Of a stretch of 64,000 bases of DNA, positions 34,152 through 43,118 are shown in pieces; the stretch's first letter is position 1, and every line of letters starts with the position of its first letter. The notes beneath the pieces were generated by a model that did no database searches, had not been told where the DNA came from, and saw only the letters and a program-made list of their open reading frames with translations. Position numbers and translations under genes: made by a program. The stretch is from Paraburkholderia aromaticivorans. Its GTDB lineage: Bacteria; Pseudomonadota; Gammaproteobacteria; Burkholderiales; Burkholderiaceae. The stretch is taken from assembly GCF_002278075.1 (NCBI RefSeq), contig NZ_CP022991.1, forward strand, positions 62,001-126,000, in the 5' to 3' direction.

Positions 34152-35282
34152 ATGCGATCTCGCCATTCGATCCGCCGACGCCGCTTGCTAAGCGCTGCCG
34201 CCGCATCCATCGTGATGCCTTCGCTGAGCGTGCGCCATGTGTTTGCCAAAGAGGAATCGCGCAGTATGAGTACAACCAGCAATTACCTCCCTGTCCGTGC
34301 GGAGTGGCTTGCATCCGGAACGGAAGCGGCGCTCGAACCGGATATGCCCATTGTCGACGCGCATCACCACTTGTACGAGCGTCCGGGTTGGATCTATCTG
34401 CTCAATGAGTATCTGGAGGATGCCCGGTCGGGGCACAACATCACCGCATCAGTCTTCATGCAGGGATTGACTCGCTACCGCACCACGGGTGCGGAACAGC
34501 TTCGTCCAGTCGGTGAGGTCGAGTACGTTGCTCAAGTCACCGCGCCCATGCAAAAGGAGGAGCCGCAGGTTGCAAAAGGAATCGTCGGATACGCGGATCT
34601 CAGGCGCGGCGCCGCTGTACGAGAGGTGCTTGAGGCAGAACTGGAGGCAGGTGACGGGCGCTTACGAGGTGTACGTCACCTCGTAACGTGGGATGCTGAT
34701 GCAACGCTTGCAAATCCGCTGTCGGCCGTACCTCGCGGGTTATTGCTCGACCCCAACTATCGTGCGGGCGTCGCCCAACTGAAGTCGTTGGGACTCTCTT
34801 ATGACGCGTGGCTGTTTTTTCCTCAGCTTCCCGAGTTGTTCGATCTCGCCAAAGCAAATCCGGATACGCCCTTCATCATTAACCACTGCGGCGGCGTGGT
34901 GCAAATCGGCAGCTACACGGATCACCGGAAGGAAGTTTTTGATTCGTGGTCGCGCTCAATGTGCGAACTAGCGCAATTGCCGAACGTTTACGTGAAGTTG
35001 GGTGGGCTTGGCATGCGAATCAACGGTTTCGACTTCGAAAAGGGTGAGAAGCCGCCGTCTTCCATCGAGCTAGCTGAAACCTGGAAGCCCTGGATGCATA
35101 CGTGCATCGAGGCGTTCGGTGCGAATCGCTGTATGTTCGAAAGCAATTTTCCGGTCGACAAAGGTTCCTACCCGTTCAGCAACGGCTGGAATGCGTTCAA
35201 GCGCCTGACTGCCGGTGCGAGCACGCAAGATCGGCAGGCGCTCTTCCGGGGCACAGTAACAAACGTATATCGCCTCGCTTGA
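34152..35282 (+). CDS. Amidohydrolase family 2 protein with Tat-like leader
   Basis: This 376-residue TIM-barrel hydrolase contains the metal-binding VDAHHHLYE (~residue 71), FIINHCGG (~237) and the late active-site Asp region MFESNFPVDKGSYPF of the amidohydrolase_2 (PF04909) family. That family includes lactonases and decarboxylases. The N-terminus (RSRHSIRRRRLLSAAAASIV) resembles a twin-arginine leader, which would be unusual for this family. An internal ATG at 34266 (MSTTSNYL) could instead give a cytoplasmic form. As last gene of the IclR-linked operon it may open a lactone before CoA activation; this is inference. Confidence 0.88.
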   Translation: MRSRHSIRRRRLLSAAAASIVMPSLSVRHVFAKEESRSMSTTSNYLPVRAEWLASGTEAALEPDMPIVDAHHHLYERPGWIYLLNEYLEDARSGHNITASVFMQGLTRYRTTGAEQLRPVGEVEYVAQVTAPMQKEEPQVAKGIVGYADLRRGAAVREVLEAELEAGDGRLRGVRHLVTWDADATLANPLSAVPRGLLLDPNYRAGVAQLKSLGLSYDAWLFFPQLPELFDLAKANPDTPFIINHCGGVVQIGSYTDHRKEVFDSWSRSMCELAQLPNVYVKLGGLGMRINGFDFEKGEKPPSSIELAETWKPWMHTCIEAFGANRCMFESNFPVDKGSYPFSNGWNAFKRLTAGASTQDRQALFRGTVTNVYRLA

Positions 35283-35310
35283 GGCGTAGTCCAACCTCAC
35301 TTTTCCTCGG

Positions 35311-35340
35311 GGCCGGTTCATTCAAGTGACGGCCTTTCTT
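35311..35340 (+). terminator. Possible terminator after the amidohydrolase gene
   Basis: A short GGCCG/CGGCC stem is followed by TTTCTT, 28 bp after the stop codon. The stem is only 5 bp before mismatches, so this is weak. Confidence 0.35.
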
Positions 35341-35384
35341 CTGCCGGCGGCGAGGGACGCATTAACTCTGTGATGTCAGCCCTG

Positions 35385-36926
35385 TTATGTCCGGAAGCGA
35401 CTCGCCGCCGACCGGAGGGTCTGTGCCTGATCCGCAAGCGACAGTGCCGCCGCGGTAGTCTCTTCCACCAGCGCCGCATTCTGCTGTGTCGTTTCATCCA
35501 GTTGAGAAACGGCGCGATTGACCTGTTCGATGCCGTCTCGTTGCTCTGTGGACGCCGCCGCTACTTCCTGCATGACATCGCTCACTTTTTCGATCGACTT
35601 GACGATCTCCATCATTGTCCGGCCGGCCTGGTCGATCAGCCCCGATCCCTCGGTTACGCCAGTCACGGCTTCGTCGATAAGCGCCTTGATTTCCTTTGCT
35701 GCGCTGGCCGAGCGCTGTGCGAGCGTGCGCACTTCGGCGGCGACGACAGCAAATCCACGACCCTGCTCGCCCGCACGGGCGGCCTCCACGGCGGCATTCA
35801 GAGCCAGTATGTTGGTCTGAAAAGCGATCCCTTCGATCGTGCCGATAATGGACGCGATCTTTGTCGACTGATCCGAGATGCCGGCCATGGTTTGCACTGC
35901 GCGGTCCATCACGGCGCCGCCGGTCTTCGCAATGTTCGACGCGTTGCTGGCATATTCGGTAGCGAATCCGACACGCTCGTTGTTTTGGGCGACGGTCGCT
36001 GTGAGTTCTTCCATGCTTGCCGCCGTTTGTTCCAGCGCTGCGGCCTGCGCCTCTGTGCGCCGCGACAGATCCGAGTTCCCCGACGCGATTTCGCTGGTTG
36101 CACTTGCCATCGACTCGCTGCTAGAGAGCACCGTGGTAACCGTCGATTTCAGCCCCTCCTGAGTCGCCAGCAGACCGTGCATCAGCGCACTCATCTCATC
36201 GCGGCCTTCGACCTGCACCTCGTTTGAGAGGTCCCCGTTGGACATCGCAGAACAGACCTCCAGCGCTCTCGTCAACGGACGGCCTATCGCGCGATGCAGC
36301 CCGATCGCACATACCAGCGACAGAAGAATAGCGGTGCACAGCGCCGCGATCGACGCGCCGCTAACCGTGCTGAGCGTCGACTGAAAATCCTCGTAGCTCG
36401 ATGCGCCGCTCGTCATCAGGTAGTCGTTGAGCGCGTCGGTGCTTTTGGTAAACGCGAGTGCCAGCGGCGGCGTAACGTCCATGGTGATCCGATTTGCCGC
36501 CACTGCATCGCCCGTTTCGAGCGACTGCAGCGTGGGTTCGATTGCCCCTTTGATCAGCCGGTCCAAAGTCAGCGAGACGGCGTCCGCCAGTCTTTGCTGT
36601 TCAGCCGATTGGGGAAGGGCAAGATAGCGGCCGTAGGCCTTTTTCGATGTTGCGAGGTAGGCGCGCGCCTTTTGCAGAAGCACCTGGACATCCGGCGATT
36701 CGGGATGCAAAAGCGCCCGGTCCATCGAGACGCGCGCGATTGCCAGGTTGTACTTGGTATCGCCAAGCGCTACCGCTGACGACAGCTGCACGGCATAGAC
36801 TTCGCGGAGTGCCGACTTCCCCGCTTGCGTTCCCCACTGACCGAACGCGGCAACGATCGACACCAGAGCGACGAGCAAGCCGAAGGCGAGCGAGATCCGC
36901 GCCCTGATTGAGACTCTCGAAAACAT
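35385..36926 (-). CDS. Methyl-accepting chemotaxis protein
   Basis: This 513-residue inner-membrane receptor has a first membrane helix ([19 protein letters not shown]), a four-helix-bundle-type periplasmic sensor (~residues 30-190), a second helix ([22 protein letters not shown]), a HAMP region and a complete signalling hairpin ([43 protein letters not shown]). I chose the ATG at 36926 because it places the first helix at the N-terminus. A palindrome matching the GntR operators lies 51 bp upstream, so expression is probably tied to the lyase/DctA locus. Confidence 0.93.
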   Translation of the reverse strand: MFSRVSIRARISLAFGLLVALVSIVAAFGQWGTQAGKSALREVYAVQLSSAVALGDTKYNLAIARVSMDRALLHPESPDVQVLLQKARAYLATSKKAYGRYLALPQSAEQQRLADAVSLTLDRLIKGAIEPTLQSLETGDAVAANRITMDVTPPLALAFTKSTDALNDYLMTSGASSYEDFQSTLSTVSGASIAALCTAILLSLVCAIGLHRAIGRPLTRALEVCSAMSNGDLSNEVQVEGRDEMSALMHGLLATQEGLKSTVTTVLSSSESMASATSEIASGNSDLSRRTEAQAAALEQTAASMEELTATVAQNNERVGFATEYASNASNIAKTGGAVMDRAVQTMAGISDQSTKIASIIGTIEGIAFQTNILALNAAVEAARAGEQGRGFAVVAAEVRTLAQRSASAAKEIKALIDEAVTGVTEGSGLIDQAGRTMMEIVKSIEKVSDVMQEVAAASTEQRDGIEQVNRAVSQLDETTQQNAALVEETTAAALSLADQAQTLRSAASRFRT

Positions 36927-36976
36927 TTGCAGATCCGCTGAATGAGGTGAGGCCCTGTCGGGCATTAACTGCACGG

Positions 36977-36992
36977 ATATGTCCGTACATAT
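36977..36992 (-). promoter_or_regulatory. GntR operator-like palindrome upstream of the chemoreceptor gene
   Basis: ATATGTCCGTACATAT differs by one base from the perfect operator at 37877. Confidence 0.65.
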
Positions 36993-37058
36993 TAATATCG
37001 GCCTTACCAACGGGATTCTGATAGGGATAAACCCTTATCCGTCCAGGCAGACCTGCAA

Positions 37059-37790
37059 TCACACCCCTGAGCGTTTCAGCCTCATCGACACAGCAAACCG
37101 GTCGGCGGGATGCACACTTACCGACACTTCAAAGGCCACGCCCGTCGAATCGATATAACGCCGCACGATCTCGAGCGCTGCCGAACCGACAGGTATGTGA
37201 AGGCGGCCCGCCATCTCTTTCGTGACATTCAAGGCCTGGACATTTTGCTGAATCTCAACGACACAGCGGCCGTATCGCGCCTCGATTAACGAACTGATCA
37301 GCGTGTCGGGGGCTCTTCCCGCTTCCTCGGCGATTTCCCGATACGAGGCATCGATGTAGACATCCGTCCAGCCAACGGGCGGACGCGAGCTGTCGCGTTC
37401 GATTCGCAGGCTCGACACGCGCAGCCAATGCGTACCTTCCTCGCATTGGAGAACTTTGGCGAGCTTGCCAGCCGCGATAACCTCTTCCACCGACTGAATG
37501 ACCCGCAGATGTTCCGAACCGAACTGCACCAGATCCTCGACTGAACCCAGCGAAGGACGGAAGTCGTTTTTCGGCTGGGCCGACTCGACGCGCGTTCCCG
37601 CGTTCTTGCGCCGCGACACGAATCCGAGTTGCTGAAGCTCGTTCAACGCCGCGCGGATCGTATGCCGGCTCGTGTTGTACTGGTCGCGCAACTGCAGTTC
37701 GGTCGGCAGATAGGAGCCAACCGGAAAGCGACCGCTCGCGATGCCCTCGGTCAGATCGCGAGCGATGTCGGCGTAATGAGGTCTGTTCAT
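37059..37790 (-). CDS. GntR-family regulator with UTRA domain (HutC type)
   Basis: This 243-residue regulator has an N-terminal winged helix (YADIARDLTEGIASGRFPVGSYLPTELQLRDQYNTSRHTIRAALNELQQLGFVSRR) and a C-terminal UTRA ligand-binding domain (from ~residue 90, with RYIDSTGVAFEVSVSVHPADRF near the end). It is divergent from the lyase/dctA pair. Two perfect palindromes lie in the gap and a third precedes the neighbouring chemoreceptor gene. Confidence 0.93.
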   Translation of the reverse strand: MNRPHYADIARDLTEGIASGRFPVGSYLPTELQLRDQYNTSRHTIRAALNELQQLGFVSRRKNAGTRVESAQPKNDFRPSLGSVEDLVQFGSEHLRVIQSVEEVIAAGKLAKVLQCEEGTHWLRVSSLRIERDSSRPPVGWTDVYIDASYREIAEEAGRAPDTLISSLIEARYGRCVVEIQQNVQALNVTKEMAGRLHIPVGSAALEIVRRYIDSTGVAFEVSVSVHPADRFAVSMRLKRSGV

Positions 37791-37852
37791 GCTTTATGAA
37801 GCCTGGCAATAGCGGGGGTGGTGATACTCCAGGGTAAATCATAGCTTGAACG

Positions 37853-37868
37853 ATATGTTCGAACATAT
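37853..37868. promoter_or_regulatory. GntR operator palindrome 1
   Basis: ATATGTTCGAACATAT is a perfect 16-bp palindrome in the GntR/lyase gap. Confidence 0.75.
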
Positions 37869-37875
37869 TATATTG

Positions 37876-37893
37876 AATATGTCCGGACATATT
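37876..37893. promoter_or_regulatory. GntR operator palindrome 2
   Basis: AATATGTCCGGACATATT is a perfect 18-bp palindrome centred 24 bp from the first. Confidence 0.75.
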
Positions 37894-37955
37894 GTGCTTC
37901 CATCCCGTCCGTCCGATAACCGCGCAACCCTGCTTCCTTTCACTCAGACCTCGTC

Positions 37956-39326
37956 ATGACTACTCGCACGGCCCCACTTTCCAGCACCGTCTTCGATTCG
38001 ATCCTGTTTCGCGACGCCTTCGGCACCGCAAAGATGCGCGCCCTCTTTTCCGATTACGCGCTGGTGCAGCGCTATATCGATGTGGAAGTAGCGCTCGCGA
38101 AGGCGCAAGCTCGCGTCGGCGTGATTCCAGCCGATGCCGCCGCGGTGATCGCGAGCGAGTCGCTGATCGAGCGGATCGACTTCGACCACATGCGTGAGGA
38201 GACGGACATCGTCGGCTACCCGATCCTTCCGCTCGTGCACCAGTTGGTGGGCATGTGCGGCGAGGCAGGCCGCTATGTGCATTGGGGCGCCACGACGCAG
38301 GACATCATGGATACGGCCGTCGCGCTTCAGGTCCGCGACGCACTCGACTCGATCGATGCCGATATCCGCGAACTGCGCAGCATTCTGGTGGATCTGTCGA
38401 AGAAGTATCGCGACACGCCGATGGCGGGCCGCACGCATCTGCAGCAGGCGTTACCCATCACATTCGGCTACAAGGCGGCGATCTGGCTCGCAATGTTCGA
38501 CCGCCATCAGCAGCGCCTCGCGCAACTGCGCCCGCGCGTGGCCGTGGTCGAATTCGCTGGCGCGGCCGGCACACTGGCATCGCTGGGCGACAAGGGTTTC
38601 GAGGTGCAGGAGGCGCTTGCCGCCGAACTGCACCTCGGTGTCCCCGCGACCACCTGGCACGTGGCGCGCGACGGATTCGCCGAGGCCGTCAACCTGCTCG
38701 CGCTCGTCACCGGTTCGCTCGGCAAGATTGCGACCGACATCATGATCATGGCGTCCAACGAATTCGGCGAAGTGTACGAGCCGTTCGTCAAGGGACGTGG
38801 CGCGAGCAGCACGATGCCGCAAAAGCGCAATCCCATTTCGAGCGAGCTCATGCTGGCGGCCGCCAAAGCGGTCCGACAGCAGGCCGGCCTGATGGTGGAC
38901 GCGATGATCCAGGACTTCGAGCGCGCAACCGGACCGTGGCACGCGGAATGGATTGCCATTCCCGAAAGCTTCATCCTCGCCTCGGGTGCGCTCCATCAGG
39001 CCAAGTTCGCGCTGGGCGGACTGATCGTCGACACTGATCGGATGAAGCACAACCTCGGCATCAGCAGGGGGCTGATCGTCGCCGAAGCCGTGATGATGCA
39101 GATGGCGCCCTACACCGGACGCCAGCAGGCGCACGACATCGTCTACGACGCATGCCGCGCAGTAAACGAAAGCGGCGGCACACTGGCCGAAGCGCTGGCG
39201 GCACTGCCCGAGGTCACGCGGCATTTCGATCGTAGCGCGATTGACGCGATGACCGATCCTGCCAACTATCTGGGCCTCGCGCCTCAAATGGTAGATCGCG
39301 CCGTCGCGCTGTCGACCGGGATCTGA
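37956..39326 (+). CDS. Fumarase/aspartase-superfamily lyase (PcaB-like)
   Basis: This 456-residue enzyme is in the superfamily that includes 3-carboxymuconate cycloisomerase, adenylosuccinate lyase and argininosuccinate lyase. It carries the shared signature GRGASSTMPQKRNPISSE (~residue 283) with the mobile-loop Ser, HWGATTQDIMDTA and GRTHLQQALPITFGYKAA. Because a dicarboxylate symporter (DctA) follows 24 bp later, a lyase that releases or uses fumarate, or a cycloisomerase of a dicarboxylate, is plausible. The exact reaction cannot be read. Confidence 0.88.
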   Translation: MTTRTAPLSSTVFDSILFRDAFGTAKMRALFSDYALVQRYIDVEVALAKAQARVGVIPADAAAVIASESLIERIDFDHMREETDIVGYPILPLVHQLVGMCGEAGRYVHWGATTQDIMDTAVALQVRDALDSIDADIRELRSILVDLSKKYRDTPMAGRTHLQQALPITFGYKAAIWLAMFDRHQQRLAQLRPRVAVVEFAGAAGTLASLGDKGFEVQEALAAELHLGVPATTWHVARDGFAEAVNLLALVTGSLGKIATDIMIMASNEFGEVYEPFVKGRGASSTMPQKRNPISSELMLAAAKAVRQQAGLMVDAMIQDFERATGPWHAEWIAIPESFILASGALHQAKFALGGLIVDTDRMKHNLGISRGLIVAEAVMMQMAPYTGRQQAHDIVYDACRAVNESGGTLAEALAALPEVTRHFDRSAIDAMTDPANYLGLAPQMVDRAVALSTGI

Positions 39327-39350
39327 TGAACGCTGCGGAGGAGCCACACC

Positions 39351-40739
39351 ATGACGAACGACAACACATCACATAGCAAGTCCGTCGCGCCGCCAGCCAA
39401 GCGGGCGTGGTATCGCCGGCTGGGCATGCAGGTTCTGATCTCGCTTGCGCTCGGCATTGCCGTCGGGCTGATCTTTCCGAAGTTCGGCGCGCAGCTGAAA
39501 ATCCTCGGCGATATCTTTCTCGCGCTGATCAAGGCAGGCGTTGCGCCGCTGGTGTTTCTCACCATCGTGCATGGCATCGCTTCCGCCGGCGATGTGAAGA
39601 GCGCGGGACGCGTCGGCTGGCGCTCGCTCGTCTACTTCGAGGTGGTGTCGACGATCGCACTGGCCTTTGGCTTGCTGGCGGGCAATTTGTTGCAGACAGG
39701 CAAAGGCATGACGGCTGTCACCCCCGGCGCGGCGCCCGTCATCGCGACAAAAGCGGCTCCGCAAGGCTTCACCGAGTTCGTCATGCATCTGGTGCCGGAC
39801 AACTTCATTGGCGCGTTCGTGAAGGGTGAACTGCTTCAGGTCGTGGTACTGGCCGTCATGGTCGGGATCGGCATTCTCGCGATCCCGGAAAGCCGCCGCA
39901 TGCGCATCAACGAAGGGCTCGATCTCGTTTCGCAGGTGCTGTTCTCGTTCATCAACCTGGTGATGAAGCTCGCGCCGCTCGGCACCTTCGGCGCGGTGGC
40001 GTTCGCGGTCGGCAGCAACGGCACCGCTGTGCTCGTCGCCCTCGCGCAACTCGTGCTGAGCTTTTATGCCGTCATTGCTCTGTTCATCGTCGTCGTGATG
40101 GGCATCGCGGCGAAGCTCGCGGGCTTCAGCATGTGGCGCTTCATACGCTACATCAAGGACGAAATCCTGATCGTGCTCGGCACCGCGTCGTCGGAAAGCG
40201 CGTTGCCGCGGCTGCTCATCAAGCTCGAACGCCTCGGCTGCGCAAAACAGACAGTGGGCCTCGTTCTGCCCACGGGTTATGCATTCAATCTGGACGGCAC
40301 CTCGATCTTCATGTCCATGGGCGTCATGTTCATCGCTCACGCGTACAACGTTCCCATTACGATCGAACATCAGATCGGTATTCTGCTGCTCATGCTGCTG
40401 ACTTCGAAAGGTGCGGCGACGGTTTCCGGCGGATCGTTTGTCGTGTTCGCAGCGACGGTCACGTCAACCGGGATTCTTCCCGTCGAAGGACTGGCCGTTA
40501 TTTTCGGGGTGTACCGGTTCATGTCGATGGCGATCGCCGCGTGCAACACGATCGGCAACAGCGTCGCTACCGTGGTGGTCGCGCGTTGGTCGGGCACGTT
40601 CGACGCGGAAGTCGCCAAGCGTCATTTCTATCCCGAGCTTTATCCGGATGTCGCTGAAGACGATGAGCGCGCTACGGACAGCAATCTGTCGCCTGAAAAC
40701 TTCAACCGGGGAAATCCTCATCCGGCGACGCCTCGGTAA
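39351..40739 (+). CDS. dctA: Dicarboxylate:cation symporter (DctA/GltP family)
   Basis: This 462-residue DAACS-family permease shows LGIAVGLIFPKFGAQLKILGDIFLALIKAGVAPLVFLTIVHGIA, the Ser-rich loop GTASSESALPRLL, and the substrate-binding segment GYAFNLDGTSIFMSMGVMFIAHA followed by LLTSKGAATVSGGSFVV. It imports C4-dicarboxylates or acidic amino acids by cation symport. It is co-transcribed with the lyase and under the GntR palindromes. The C-terminal ~30 residues are divergent and hydrophilic. Confidence 0.93.
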   Translation: MTNDNTSHSKSVAPPAKRAWYRRLGMQVLISLALGIAVGLIFPKFGAQLKILGDIFLALIKAGVAPLVFLTIVHGIASAGDVKSAGRVGWRSLVYFEVVSTIALAFGLLAGNLLQTGKGMTAVTPGAAPVIATKAAPQGFTEFVMHLVPDNFIGAFVKGELLQVVVLAVMVGIGILAIPESRRMRINEGLDLVSQVLFSFINLVMKLAPLGTFGAVAFAVGSNGTAVLVALAQLVLSFYAVIALFIVVVMGIAAKLAGFSMWRFIRYIKDEILIVLGTASSESALPRLLIKLERLGCAKQTVGLVLPTGYAFNLDGTSIFMSMGVMFIAHAYNVPITIEHQIGILLLMLLTSKGAATVSGGSFVVFAATVTSTGILPVEGLAVIFGVYRFMSMAIAACNTIGNSVATVVVARWSGTFDAEVAKRHFYPELYPDVAEDDERATDSNLSPENFNRGNPHPATPR

Positions 40740-41072
40740 CTCGAGTTGATCGAACACGTGGCACGGACTCGTGACAGAAGAGGCTAGCTGGCGCGCGAAA
40801 ACGCATCACTTCAACGTGGTGCCAAGCGCAGCCAGCCAAAGCAACTTTACATTCGACATATGGCTGCTTCAGGCGCCGTCCGAGCGCCGGATCATACGCC
40901 GTCCATTCTCCTTTGACGCAACGGCACCTGCGCCCCATCTGGCGAAATGAACGGCCGTTCAATGCCGACTTCGCCCGTGCAAAATATAGGGAGAGGAACG
41001 CGTGCTGAAGGCAAGAGCCAACCCGCAGAATAGCGGCTCAAGCATTGGGTTCGATGGGAGCCAGCAGATGAC
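40740..41072. other. Intergenic region downstream of dctA
   Basis: I see no supported gene or clear terminator here. Confidence 0.4.
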
Positions 41073-41279
41073 CTACTTGGCAACCTGCCGGCCATTGGGG
41101 CCCGTCGCCGGAAAGGCCGTTGATGGCTGGGCGCGCCCGTCACGGCGGGCGCCACCCGAATAATGCGAGCCGCTGGTACGTGCAGTCACCCGACCTTCGA
41201 CGGGAATACCGATGTTGCCTGCAGCGCACATAGTAAGAAGCGTGGTAAGAAACGCTGCGCGAAACGCGTACGCGGGCAT
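41073..41279 (-). CDS. Small exported protein (68 aa)
   Basis: It starts with a signal-like MPAYAFRAAFLTTLLTMCAAGNIG and continues as a short Gly/Ser/Arg-rich mature part (GSHYSGGARRDGRAQPSTAFPATG). AGGACGG lies ~10 bp before the ATG. It is divergent from the zinc-ribbon gene. No family is recognised. Confidence 0.5.
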   Translation of the reverse strand: MPAYAFRAAFLTTLLTMCAAGNIGIPVEGRVTARTSGSHYSGGARRDGRAQPSTAFPATGPNGRQVAK

Positions 41280-41381
41280 TCCCTGGACCGTCCTGCACTA
41301 GAATTGATTTGTACCACGCTGCGGGCGTCGGTGGCAGTGTCTGGCCAGCACGACGTGCGGGATTCTCGTTGGAGGAATGTC

Positions 41382-41546
41382 ATGCCGACTTACCAGTACA
41401 GGTGCGAGAAGTGCGGTGAAATGTTCGAACATGCCGAGCATCTCGCTGAACATGAAACCGCTCATCCGGCTTGTCCGAAATGCGGAAGCGAAAAAGTTCA
41501 GCACATACCCACGCCATTTGTCGCGAAAACGTCCAGAAAGAGCTGA
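41382..41546 (+). CDS. FmdB-type zinc-ribbon protein (54 aa)
   Basis: MPTYQYRCEKCGEMFEH... with a second CPKCGSEKV pair is the single-domain FmdB/CxxC_CxxC zinc ribbon. GGAGG precedes the ATG at 41382. The frame opens 219 bp upstream, but only the zinc-ribbon part is homologous. These proteins are putative regulators of unknown target. Confidence 0.85.
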   Translation: MPTYQYRCEKCGEMFEHAEHLAEHETAHPACPKCGSEKVQHIPTPFVAKTSRKS

Positions 41547-41680
41547 ATCGGTCTGACCGAGCGGCGGCAAATTCCGGACAGACAAACGGCGAGCGTCAGG
41601 ATATCGATCGGTTCCTGGACGACACCCCTATGGGACGCCTGGCACGCGAAGACTATTCGATAGAGTTGCGGCGCGGGCGG

Positions 41681-41878
41681 CTAGTGCCTGTCTCGCGAAA
41701 CGCCGCGCAGATTTTCCCGAACGCGTTTAGCGACCAGTACCGTCAAGTAGTCCAGCACTCGCGCCCCGTCACTATATTGAGCCCACGTCTCCGCATACAT
41801 CTTCGACACCGTCTCGGTCGGGGTATTGGTGTCAGAGGCGATTGCCTGAACGATATCGTCAAAGTTGAGGTCGGCCAT
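41681..41878 (-). CDS. DUF3562 family protein (65 aa)
   Basis: MADLNFDDIVQAIASDTNTPTETVSKMYAETWAQYSDGARVLDYLTVLVAKRVRENLR matches the short helical DUF3562 family of Burkholderiaceae. AGGAG lies 6 bp before the ATG at 41878. An FNR-like site with one mismatch (TTGACGCATGTCAG, 41974-41987) lies ~100 bp upstream. Confidence 0.78.
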   Translation of the reverse strand: MADLNFDDIVQAIASDTNTPTETVSKMYAETWAQYSDGARVLDYLTVLVAKRVRENLRGVSRDRH

Positions 41879-42141
41879 TAGATGCTCCTGACGTTCGAAG
41901 GGAGGGATGCGAGCCAGCGGGATGTCGATTAAACGACGATGCCAGCCTGCGTGCAAATTGAATCGGCCTATGGTTGACGCATGTCAGTTGTCGTCATCTT
42001 GTCTGAACATAATCAGCGGTCTCCCACCATCCGGCGCCTTGCTTCGTCGTAGCCATCTCATCCTGCGCTGCTCAACGCCTGTGTAAAGCGCGCCCCGCAC
42101 CAACGCAGACATATCAATGACTTGTCGAACTTGCCCGAGTG

Positions 42142-42176
42142 TTGTCCACAGCCTTGCGAACAAAAACTGTGGATAA
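42142..42176. repeat. 35-bp repeat with inverted DnaA-like boxes, copy 1
   Basis: It starts TTGTCCACAG and ends CTGTGGATAA, with CTTGCGAACA between. The second copy is at 46552-46586, identical at 28 of 35 positions. TGTGGATAA is an exact inverted DnaA box; TTGTCCACA has one mismatch. Confidence 0.7.
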
Positions 42177-42203
42177 AATTTTCCCGCAACGCAATACACC
42201 TAC

Positions 42204-42242
42204 AAACATCTGTTCTGTTTAATTTCAACAGGTCAGATGTTT
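42204..42242. repeat. Interrupted stem-loop
   Basis: AAACATCTG (42204) pairs with CAGATGTTT (42234), and an inner CTGTT/AACAG pair lies within the loop. That gives 14 paired bases around TAATTTC. Confidence 0.6.
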
Positions 42243-42440
42243 ACGTGTTGGACTCGGCGCTGGCTGGAATCCGACCGTGACATCTGTTTTGTGGGGAATA
42301 TTGTGGGGGAAAATCGTTCGCAAACAATTCGCGAAGGGATGCTCCTGAAGCTCACCGTAGGCGATCATGGCCGCATCCTGAATGACGGCACAGGTCTGTC
42401 CGGCAACGTCTACGCTGAGGCGAAAGGTGTCAGTATCCAT
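42225..42440 (-). CDS. Possible small protein (71 aa), uncertain
   Basis: MDTDTFRLSVDVAGQTCAVIQDAAMIAYGELQEHPF is protein-like, and GCGGAA precedes the ATG. The C-terminal part runs through the stem-loop, so the 3' end may be decayed. An overlapping plus-strand frame exists. I could not decide strongly between them. Confidence 0.35.
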   Translation of the reverse strand: MDTDTFRLSVDVAGQTCAVIQDAAMIAYGELQEHPFANCLRTIFPHNIPHKTDVTVGFQPAPSPTRKHLTC

Positions 42441-42577
42441 TTCCGCTGAAATCGCGGTGTCGGTGCAGGCTGTTGAACAGGCGCTTGTGCTGGATGGCAG
42501 TGGATTGGCGTCGTGGTCGAACTGCTGGATGAGGACGGCAATGTGGTCTCAAGGGCGTGCTCTGCGTGTCGCACGTG

Positions 42578-42706
42578 ATGGAAGGCCAGGACACGACGCG
42601 CTGGAAATACTTCTTCGATACGCTGCGCATCGCGCAAACGCCTGCGACGCTCACGCTTGAGGCGGTGCGGACAGGTATCGGGTGGGAACGGAAGGAAAAA
42701 TCATAG
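42578..42706 (+). pseudogene. Fragment of an unrecognised coding sequence
   Basis: MEGQDTTRWKYFFDTLRIAQ followed by TPATLTLEAVRTGIGWERKE is protein-like. Just upstream, in another frame, VVELLDEDGNVVS looks like the preceding piece, so a frameshifted gene end is likely. The last bases and what follows (AAAATCATAGGGTGTGATTT) resemble 45943-45963 at the right side of the island. Confidence 0.4.
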
Positions 42707-43118
42707 GGTGTGATTTTCCTGACGTCGCGCAGTGAAACGTTTTGCGCATACCCTTATCGTCGCAGCAAGTGACTTGACGATGCGAGGTGCATCAGTTTTA
42801 AGAATATAAATCCGTACTACTATCTGGATACCTACCTCCCGGGGTGACCTTCATGGCACTCCTCCTTTTCTCTTGCGTTCTATCGATCAGCATTGTCGTA
42901 CCCGCATCTCCCGGTACGCTATTTCTTCTGGTCTGTTCCGCTAATTCTGACAGTTCCTGTTGTGCATTCCCACATCGTGCAGCCGTAAATCCGGATCACA
43001 TTTTGAGTGTGCGTAAGTAAGTCGCAAATATAGGAATTGTCGGATTTTTCGTTTTTGGTGGTCCCTATACGGTGTGTGTGCATCAAACGTTTCAAACAAT
43101 AAGCCAATAGGGATAAGA
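42707..43118. other. AT-richer leader of the RHS-like gene
   Basis: This is clearly richer in A/T than its surroundings and probably holds the promoter. A 55-codon frame from ATG 42853 (MALLLFSCVLSISIVVPASP) has a fair ribosome site but unconvincing composition. Confidence 0.4.

Larger units (their letters stand above)
41879..42577. other. Non-coding or decayed region at the left edge of the RHS island
   Basis: It contains an inverted pair of DnaA-box-like sequences (42142-42176), a long stem-loop (42204-42242) and two TGTGGGGAA-type motifs at ~42292-42316. One small minus-strand frame (42225-42440) is listed separately with low confidence. Confidence 0.45.

Noticed and set aside
42853..43020. 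55-codon plus-strand frame in the RHS leader
   Set aside because: It has a fair ribosome site, but Cys/Ser-rich composition without a clear topology; not strong enough to call.
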